The notes under the pieces were generated by a model. That model made no database searches, had not been told where the DNA came from, and was given only the letters and a program-made list of their open reading frames with translations. The position numbers were made by a program, and so were the translations under genes. Shown here piece by piece: positions 7,753 through 12,484 of a stretch of 12,484 bases of DNA. This DNA is from MGOM01 sp035455265 (GTDB lineage Bacteria; Chloroflexota; Anaerolineae; Anaerolineales; E44-bin32): assembly GCA_035455265.1 (NCBI GenBank), contig DATIFK010000038.1, positions 1 to 12,484 on the forward strand, written 5' to 3'. Each line of letters starts with the position of its first letter. Position 1 is the stretch's first letter.

Positions 7753-8493
7753 TCAGACCCTCGCCAACCACCACATCAGGAGGCTGGCCCCGTACAAGTA
7801 CGTGACGGTTGCTCCGAGGGCCAGGTAGGGGCCGAAGGCTACGGCCTGCCCGAGCCGCAATCGGCGCGCCGCCAGGAGGACGGCGGACAACAAGCCGCCG
7901 ACGACGAAGGACACGAAAAGCGACACGAGGATCAAGGGGTAGCCCAGGACCAGGCCCACGAACAGAGCGAGCTTGACGTCCCCGTAACCCATGGCGCGTG
8001 GAGAAACCAGGGCCAGCAGGAGCAGGACGCCGGCGCCGATCCCGCCACCGGCCAGCAGGGATAGCGTTGGACGACCGGGTAGAAACGCAGCCACCATCGC
8101 CAGAGCGATGGCCGGGTAGGTCATCCGATTCAGAATCCGATGGTGCTCCAAGTCGATGCCGGCGACAACGACCAGAACGGACACGAAGAGGGCTCCGAGG
8201 CCGGCCGCCAGCGACAAGCCGAAGCGCAGATACACCAGCAGGTACAGCGCGGCCGTCGCCGCCTCGACGATCGGGACGCGGGCAGGGATGGGGGCCCGGC
8301 ACGTCCGGCATCGACCACCGAGGAACAGGTAGCTGAACACGGGGATCAGCTCCAGCGGGGTCAGCCGCCGGCCGCACGAGTCGCATTGCGACGCAGGTTC
8401 CACCAGCGAGGCGCCGCGCGGCAGGCGGTCGATGCACACGTTGAGGAAGCTTCCCACGACGGCGCCCAGGACGAGGGCGAAAGCCTCGGCCAT
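7753..8493 (-). CDS. pilD: Prepilin peptidase / N-methyltransferase PilD
   Basis: A 246-aa polytopic membrane protein. It starts with a hydrophobic helix and GSFLNVCIDRLPRG (14-27), followed by the cytoplasmic zinc-binding CX2C pair C37/C40 and C62/C65 typical of bifunctional PilD. Six or so further membrane helices carry the two catalytic aspartates, D114 in AGIDLEHHRI and D172 in GYGDVKLA (the GxGD aspartyl protease motif). It cleaves the leader peptide of prepilins and methylates the new N-terminus. Its substrates should include the prepilins at 6163-6510 and 11941-12459, and perhaps the PilX-like protein. The ATG lies 3 nt after the pilM stop and there is hardly any Shine-Dalgarno, so it is probably translated by coupling to pilM. 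Confidence 0.95.
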   Translation of the reverse strand: MAEAFALVLGAVVGSFLNVCIDRLPRGASLVEPASQCDSCGRRLTPLELIPVFSYLFLGGRCRTCRAPIPARVPIVEAATAALYLLVYLRFGLSLAAGLGALFVSVLVVVAGIDLEHHRILNRMTYPAIALAMVAAFLPGRPTLSLLAGGGIGAGVLLLLALVSPRAMGYGDVKLALFVGLVLGYPLILVSLFVSFVVGGLLSAVLLAARRLRLGQAVAFGPYLALGATVTYLYGASLLMWWLARV

Positions 8494-8496
8494 GGC

Positions 8497-9372
8497 CTAG
8501 ATCTTCTTGAGCGCCAGGCCCAGATTGACGGCGTAGGTCGCCTTGGGGAGATCGTTGGGAGCCGGCAGCGGCGTGGGAGGGACCTCCACGGGTCCTCCAT
8601 GACGCCGCGCCAGGGCCTCGACGACCTCGAGCGGCTCGACCGATTCGCCCGTTGCAAAGACCGGCGATCCTGTCCCGATGGTATCGTCGCGATGCCCCTC
8701 GTTGTAGAACTTGATCGTCCGGGCCAGCTCCTGGTTGGCGAGTTCCAGCTGCGCCTCAACGGCGCTGCGGGAGATTCCGAACGGGACGGTCCGCACGACG
8801 ACCGGCGTGCCATGACGCAGAATCAACACGCTCAGGCTGTGCTCCTCCATCGTCAACAGGACGGCCGACTCGGGAACGATCAGCCTGGCCAGAGCCAGCG
8901 GCCGGACGTCCAGCGTCGCCGGCTTCAAACCTGCCGCCGCCAACGTCTCGACCAGGCGATCGACGGCGTCGCGCGGCACCGCCAGCACATAGACCTCGGA
9001 GCCTTCGGCCGAGCGCGCCACCACGTGCCAGGTGAGATCCATGTCGTCCAGGGGCAGGGGGATCTCCTGGCGGATCTTGTGGCGCAGCGTGTCCTCCAGG
9101 TGCTTCTCCCTCACTGGAGGCAGACTCACCATGCGCGAGATGGCGCGCATGCCCGTGACGCTGGCAGCTACCCGTCCGCGGCGGACCTCACTCCGCTCCA
9201 GCATTTGCCTCAGCGCCTGCCCGACGGCGGCCGGCTCGTGAACGACCCCCTGGCTCATTTGCTCGGCCGGCGCCGTCAGGCTCTCCCAGCGAGCCACCTG
9301 GCCGCCGTGGACCAGCAGCATGCGGACCTGGCTGCCTTCGAAATCAAGGGTGATCAGATCGCGCTCGAACAA
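8497..9372 (-). CDS. pilM: Actin-like type IV pilus assembly protein PilM
   Basis: A 291-aa protein, shorter than the usual ~350 aa. The N-terminal strand pair LITLDFEGSQVRMLLVHGGQ and the block MRAISRMVSLPPVREKHLED, then HKIRQEIPLPLDDMDLTWHV, are characteristic of PilM. A later NQELARTIKFYNEG segment corresponds to the second nucleotide-binding half; the usual glycine-rich LSGGG is replaced here by VFATGES, so nucleotide binding may be altered. PilM is a cytoplasmic ring protein that binds the NLLP motif of PilN, which is present in the neighbouring pilN. The start is TTG with a Shine-Dalgarno AGGAGA 5 nt upstream. It comes after pilN and pilO, whereas the usual order is pilM-pilN-pilO. Confidence 0.85.
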   Translation of the reverse strand: MFERDLITLDFEGSQVRMLLVHGGQVARWESLTAPAEQMSQGVVHEPAAVGQALRQMLERSEVRRGRVAASVTGMRAISRMVSLPPVREKHLEDTLRHKIRQEIPLPLDDMDLTWHVVARSAEGSEVYVLAVPRDAVDRLVETLAAAGLKPATLDVRPLALARLIVPESAVLLTMEEHSLSVLILRHGTPVVVRTVPFGISRSAVEAQLELANQELARTIKFYNEGHRDDTIGTGSPVFATGESVEPLEVVEALARRHGGPVEVPPTPLPAPNDLPKATYAVNLGLALKKI

Positions 9373-9377
9373 CGGTG

Positions 9378-9383
9378 TCTCCT
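9378..9383 (-). promoter_or_regulatory. Shine-Dalgarno that fixes the TTG start of pilM
   Basis: AGGAGA on the minus strand lies 5 nt before the TTG at 9372 and within the 18-nt gap after the pilO stop codon. This supports the rare start codon; the next in-frame ATG/GTG choices would remove the conserved first strand. Confidence 0.55.
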
Positions 9384-9390
9384 GTTCCGA

Positions 9391-9936
9391 TCAGGGCCGG
9401 CCGAGGGTGAGAACCTCGGCGCTGCATTCCGTCTGATCCGGCTGGATCATGACCCCGGCCAGGCCAAGGCCCGCCCCCTGCGACTCCAACAGTCCTAGAT
9501 AGTGAAGGCAGGCGTCGAGCCCTGCGGCCGCCGTGACTCGGTGCGTCGTTATCTCGACCAGACCGATCGAGGTCTGCTTGAGTTCGCTCGACTCGCGCCG
9601 GACGCTCAGCACCACGATCTCGCCGTCGTCGCCCGCCACGGCATAGGCCAAATCGAACACGTCGAACGCCGTCTCGACCGGCGGCATGGCCGCCTCGGCG
9701 GCCTGGACCCTCGCCTCGGCCGCTGCCAGACCGCCTTCCAGCTGGACCTGACGTTCTGTGCGCAGTTCGGTGAGGGTGGCCAAGTTGTCTCGAAGGGTCG
9801 TGACCTGGGACTGCAACGACGTCTCGGCCCGCCCACGAATGTACGTGGCCGAGAGGAGCAAGGCATTTGCGGCCGCGGCAGCCAACGCCGCCCAGGCGGC
9901 GATCCGAGTCCAACCACCCGCGGGTTCACGCGCCAT
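9391..9936 (-). CDS. pilO: PilO-like inner-membrane pilus assembly protein
   Basis: A 181-aa bitopic protein: a short cytoplasmic N-terminus, one membrane helix at about 13-31, a long coiled-coil-prone segment rich in Leu/Glu/Gln/Arg (about 36-83), and a small alpha/beta domain (about 90-180) with paired strands such as GEIVVLSVRR and GLVEITTHRVTA. This layout is that of PilO, which pairs with PilN through coiled coils and similar ferredoxin-like domains to form the alignment complex. Sequence motifs alone are weak; the call rests on architecture and on its place between pilN and pilM. The ATG has a GAGGT Shine-Dalgarno and lies 39 nt after pilN. Confidence 0.7.
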   Translation of the reverse strand: MAREPAGGWTRIAAWAALAAAAANALLLSATYIRGRAETSLQSQVTTLRDNLATLTELRTERQVQLEGGLAAAEARVQAAEAAMPPVETAFDVFDLAYAVAGDDGEIVVLSVRRESSELKQTSIGLVEITTHRVTAAAGLDACLHYLGLLESQGAGLGLAGVMIQPDQTECSAEVLTLGRP

Positions 9937-9975
9937 GTTTACCTCGTGGGATCGGATGGACGTGCGCGGGATGGT

Positions 9976-10653
9976 TCATGGGGTCGGCGCTCCGGGGACC
10001 ACAAGGGTGAGTACGAAAGTGAAGGCGGGCTCGGGTGCGGCAGCCGTCGGCGTCGGAGAGGGTGTGGGGCGAGGCCGGCCGGGACGAGCGGTCGGCGTCG
10101 CCGTGGGCTCTTCGATATCCGCCGTGATGCGGTCCAAGGCTTCGAGGCGGACGACCTCGAAGGCTCCGGTGGCAGTCAGATTCCGAACCAGCAGCAAAGG
10201 CGTCCGCTCGTCCGGAGACGTCCCTTCAATCCGAATGGCGTCGTCCTGGTCGGTCACTTCGGTGTATCGAATCCCGGCGGGCGTGTTCTCCATGACGGTG
10301 GCGAGGGTCTCGCTCCACACGACGCGGCGGATCCCCAGGCTCGCCAGGGCGGCTTCGAGTTGGCTCGCCCGGTCCCCGGTTTCGGCGACGCGTGTCGCCA
10401 GGGCATCGAGCTCGGTGTTGGCCCCGGTCTCGGTCTCGACCGCGTGGCGCAGCTGGTCGCCCTGGCTGGCGGTTCGGGCGTAAGCGTCTGTCGCCCGGGC
10501 AAACCACATCGCCGCGGGCACCAACAGGCCGAGCAGGGCGACCAGGAGCACCCAGGTGAGCACCCGACTCCAACCCAAGCGGCGCGGCCGATGCCGCTCC
10601 GGCAGGAGGTTGAGGTCGAGCCGTGCGGGAGGGCGTTGGGAAGGGGTCGTCAC
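9976..10653 (-). CDS. pilN: PilN-like inner-membrane pilus assembly protein with a Pro/Thr-rich insert
   Basis: A 225-aa bitopic protein. The cytoplasmic N-terminus holds LDLNLLPERHRPRR (12-25), the PilN motif that docks in the PilM groove. A membrane helix follows at about 31-52, then a coiled-coil region (55-105) and an alpha/beta domain (109-180) with IRYTEVTDQDDAIRIEGTS and FEVVRLEALDRI. Residues 183-209 are a low-complexity Pro/Thr/Ala/Arg tract (TATPTARPGRPRPTPSPTPT), after which a final beta-strand AFTFVLTLVV appears. That strand normally completes the PilN fold directly, so the tract looks like an inserted linker. The start is GTG with GGAG 8 nt upstream. It precedes pilO and follows the kelch-repeat gene by 31 nt. 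Confidence 0.8.
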   Translation of the reverse strand: MTTPSQRPPARLDLNLLPERHRPRRLGWSRVLTWVLLVALLGLLVPAAMWFARATDAYARTASQGDQLRHAVETETGANTELDALATRVAETGDRASQLEAALASLGIRRVVWSETLATVMENTPAGIRYTEVTDQDDAIRIEGTSPDERTPLLLVRNLTATGAFEVVRLEALDRITADIEEPTATPTARPGRPRPTPSPTPTAAAPEPAFTFVLTLVVPGAPTP

Positions 10654-10684
10654 GAAGGGAGTCTCCGATGGAGTCGGGCCGGGC

Positions 10685-11944
10685 TCATTGTAGGTCCCAC
10701 CACAAGACGGTCACGCTGCCGCCGCTGATTTGGATGCGCACCGTAGTCGTGCGTCCGGCGACCTGGGCGACGATGTCGTAGCGGGGAGGCACGGCCCTAT
10801 GGCGCCAGAACTCCCTCGAGGTGTCGCCACGCAGACCGTACACATAGTCTCCGCCGGCGTACGCCAGCGATCCTCCGTTGCGAACGGTGCCGGGCGCGTT
10901 GTCGTCGGCTGTCCACGAATTCCCCAAGATGCTGTAGCGCCAGAAGGCGTTCGTGTCGTCGCCGCGGAACGCGTAGACATAGTCGTCGCCGGGGTAGGCC
11001 AGAGCGCCTCCGTTGTTCACATTGGCCGGCGCGTTGGCCAGTACGCTCCAGGTATTGGACACGGAGTTGTACCGCCAGAAGGCGTTGGTGTTGTCGCCCC
11101 GCAGAGCATAGAAGACGTTCGAGCCGGCGTAGACCAGCGCACCGCCGCCGTTGACATCCGCCGGCGTGTTGGCACGGGAAGCCCACGAGTTGCCTGCGAC
11201 GCTGTAACGCCAGAAGTCTTGCGAGTTGTCCCCCCGCAGGCCGTAGACGAACCCTCCCGCGTAGGCGAGGGATCCGCCGTTGCGGACACTCGAAGGCGCG
11301 GGCGCGAGCACACTCCAGGTGTTTCCCGGGATCGAGTAGCGCCAGAAGGCCGTGGTGTTGCCGCCACGGAACGCGTAGATGAAGTTGCCGCCATCCCAGG
11401 CGAGCGCCGCCCCCTGTCCCGTATCCGCTGGCGTATTGGCGCGCGTTGCCCAACTGTTGGCGGAGATGGAGTAACGCCAGAAGTCCAGGTTGCTCCCGCG
11501 CATAGCGAAGAGATAGTCCCCGCCCCCGTAGGCCAACGCAGCACCGGCGACCGCATTGGCTGGTGTCTGGGCCAGGGACGTCCATCCCGAAGTTGCCAGG
11601 GCCGTCGCCGTGATCGTCGGCGAGAAGCCGTTGAGGCTCATCGCCGGGGTCACGGCCACCGGCGTCAGCGGCACGGCGTCGACGGAGGCACGGAAGGCCC
11701 CGTCGAAGCGCAGCTTCCAAATGCCGTACTCGACCCCCGCGTCCAGCGTGTATTGCTGGAGCAGACTCTGATCGGCGGCACGCGTGCGCAGGAGTCCGGT
11801 GCTGCTGCTCGAGAGCAAGGGCACGATCAGGATCAGACCGACAGCCAGGACGATCAGGGCGGCGGCCAACGACTTGCCGGATTCGCCCCTCGACGGCCCC
11901 TGGGTGCCGCCCGCCAACTTGGGTGTGCCGCGGCCGTCGCTCAC
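10685..11944 (-). CDS. PilX-like minor pilin scaffold with six kelch-like repeats (possible pilus-tip adhesin)
   Basis: 419 aa from a GTG at 11944, which overlaps the upstream minor-pilin stop as GTGA and has GAGGG 4 nt upstream. The frame is open further upstream, but that stretch overlaps the pilin gene and reads as nonsense. Residues 20-52 resemble a PilX-type leader and helix (GESG, then KSLAAALIVLAVGLILIVPL), without Glu at mature position 5. LDAGVEYGIWKL (68-79) is typical of these proteins. Residues 121-386 hold six repeats of ~45 aa with pattern W-x-LANTPA-GGALAYxGGDYVYAFRGDNTxxFWRYS-xxNSW, kelch-like beta-propeller blades. The tail YDIVAQVAG...TVRIQISGGSVTVLWW resembles the usual PilX-like end, so the propeller looks inserted. 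Probably a surface-exposed, possibly sugar- or surface-binding tip protein (inference). Confidence 0.75.
   Translation of the reverse strand: MSDGRGTPKLAGGTQGPSRGESGKSLAAALIVLAVGLILIVPLLSSSSTGLLRTRAADQSLLQQYTLDAGVEYGIWKLRFDGAFRASVDAVPLTPVAVTPAMSLNGFSPTITATALATSGWTSLAQTPANAVAGAALAYGGGDYLFAMRGSNLDFWRYSISANSWATRANTPADTGQGAALAWDGGNFIYAFRGGNTTAFWRYSIPGNTWSVLAPAPSSVRNGGSLAYAGGFVYGLRGDNSQDFWRYSVAGNSWASRANTPADVNGGGALVYAGSNVFYALRGDNTNAFWRYNSVSNTWSVLANAPANVNNGGALAYPGDDYVYAFRGDDTNAFWRYSILGNSWTADDNAPGTVRNGGSLAYAGGDYVYGLRGDTSREFWRHRAVPPRYDIVAQVAGRTTTVRIQISGGSVTVLWWDLQ
10787..11584 (-). repeat. Six tandem ~135-bp coding repeats (kelch-like blades)
   Basis: Each unit encodes about 45 residues ending in FWRYS-like sequence. 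The DNA signature GCCAGAA (complement of TTCTGGC) recurs near 10803, 10938, 11073, 11209, 11340 and 11475, spaced about 131-136 bp. Units 4 and 5 are nearly identical in protein around RGDNTNAFWRY and RGDDTNAFWRY, which suggests duplication of neighbouring blades. Spacers between identical segments are themselves repeated, unlike in a CRISPR. Confidence 0.85.
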
Positions 11945-12459
11945 GGCACCCTCATCGTCAGCGTCAGGCTGTCGGTAGCGGTCACCGTCCCGCTGGAAGC
12001 CGTCAAGGTGACGACCACGCGGTTCCCGGAAGGGGCGAAGGTGACGTCTCCCTGCGAAGCGATGTGACGGGCGACCGACAGGGTGGACTGGACCACGCCG
12101 CCGACCAGGTGCTCGCGCACCAGGGCCCTCTCGGCGTTGTCGTAGGAATAGCGGAATTCCACCGAAGCGTCGCTCCAGCGGAACGTCCCATAGACCGATC
12201 CGGACCCCGCCACAAACGTGGCCGCCTCTTGCGCGTCGCGGCCAAGCCACAGGCCGGCGTTCTGCAGGTCTTGCAGCGCCGTCATGCGGGCCTGGCCGTA
12301 CGTGCTGATGGCGTAGAACTGGTAGATGGAGGTCCCGAGCATGCCGATGACGAACGTGGAAATGGCCATCGCCACAAGGAGCTCCACCAGCGAGGCGCCG
12401 CGTTCCGAGTGGAGCAAGGCACCGGGGCGGGACCCGGCAAGCGGACGAGCGGGAGTCAT
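11941..12459 (-). CDS. PilW/PulJ-like minor prepilin
   Basis: 172 aa with a class III prepilin signal: leader to G21 (HSERG), then ASLVELLVAMAISTFVIGML with Glu at mature position 5 (E26). The following region, MTALQDLQNAGLWLGRDAQEAATF, fits the PilW/PulJ family, where the end of the helix is followed by an RDAQEA-type block, then strands (FRWSDASVEFRYSYDNAERALVREHLV) and a C-terminal beta-rich part ending GTVTATDSLTLTMRVP. Minor pilins of this type sit at the pilus tip and prime assembly. The ATG overlaps the stop of the upstream gene (ATGA), and its own stop overlaps the start of the kelch-repeat gene (GTGA), so the three are translationally coupled. Confidence 0.8.
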   Translation of the reverse strand: MTPARPLAGSRPGALLHSERGASLVELLVAMAISTFVIGMLGTSIYQFYAISTYGQARMTALQDLQNAGLWLGRDAQEAATFVAGSGSVYGTFRWSDASVEFRYSYDNAERALVREHLVGGVVQSTLSVARHIASQGDVTFAPSGNRVVVTLTASSGTVTATDSLTLTMRVP

Positions 12460-12484
12460 CGGTTGACCTTGTAGTGGGCGACCG
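12456..12484 (-). CDS. 3' end of an upstream gene, possibly another minor pilin
   Basis: Only the last eight codons (VAHYKVNR) and the TGA at 12458-12456 are visible. The stop overlaps the ATG of the next gene as ATGA. The position before a PilW-like gene suggests a PilV- or FimT-like minor pilin, but the residues are too few to identify it. Confidence 0.4.

Noticed and set aside
8140..9498. Plus-strand open frame opposite pilD, pilM and pilO
   Set aside because: It spans several real minus-strand genes and shows no recognisable motifs; it is an antisense artefact of high GC.
10787..11584. Regularly spaced repeats considered as a CRISPR-like array
   Set aside because: The period is about 135 bp, the whole unit is conserved, and it is in frame within a coding gene.
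10730..12067. Plus-strand open frame opposite the kelch-repeat gene, with internal protein repeats
   Set aside because: Its repeats mirror the kelch repeats in the other strand. The minus frame has a pilin helix, blades and coupled start/stop overlaps, so it is the real one.
11945..12250. Upstream extension of the kelch-repeat frame to an ATG at 12250
   Set aside because: The added 102 residues overlap the PilW-like gene, are Arg/Gly/Pro-rich with no motif, and the GTG at 11944 gives a normal 4-nt stop/start overlap.

Overview
This is a GC-rich bacterial chromosome segment made mostly of vertical-looking metabolic and cell-surface genes. I see no phage, IS element, CRISPR array or plasmid signature. 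Gene content fits a Gram-positive-like (monoderm) lineage best, and my guess is Chloroflexota (Anaerolineae or Dehalococcoidia relatives). Reasons: a FadN-type fused hydroxyacyl-CoA dehydrogenase/enoyl-CoA hydratase, a type IV pilus cluster with no outer-membrane PilP/PilQ genes in the part seen, a PilX-like protein of a style I associate with those bacteria, and many short palindromic and 7-bp-period intergenic repeats. The phylum is an inference, not proven by the sequence.

Left part (1-2944, + strand): a fatty-acid beta-oxidation operon. It holds the 3' part of a fadN-like multifunctional enzyme, then a fadA-like thiolase, then a small SCP-2 sterol-carrier domain protein that probably handles acyl-CoA or lipid substrates. 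Middle (3039-5688, - strand): a two-gene unit made of a B12-binding-type radical SAM protein (TIGR03960-like) and its radical-SAM-linked partner (DUF2344/TIGR03936-like); its substrate is unknown. The partner's last ~20 residues are encoded by a palindromic repeat. A tRNA-Glu(CTC) gene (5933-6005, + strand) is divergent from this unit. It has its own sigma70-like promoter, and is followed by an inverted pair of REP-like hairpins and a strong 16-bp terminator-like hairpin.

Right part (6163-12484, - strand): a type IV pilus cluster. In transcription order it reads: end of an upstream gene, a PilW/PulJ-like minor pilin, a PilX-like minor pilin carrying six kelch-like repeats, pilN, pilO, pilM, pilD (prepilin peptidase), pilT (retraction ATPase), and, after a gap, a small prepilin. 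From the first gene to pilT the genes overlap or are spaced by at most 39 nt, so they look like one transcript. PilD would process the prepilins, PilM/N/O would form the cytoplasmic and inner-membrane alignment complex, and PilT would power retraction. The PilB extension ATPase and PilC platform protein are not in this window.

The most notable points are the minor-pilin scaffold with an apparent internal beta-propeller insertion (a possible pilus-tip adhesin), the Pro/Thr-rich insert in PilN, the repeat-derived C-terminus of the radical-SAM partner, and three intergenic tracts that all have a 7-bp period.
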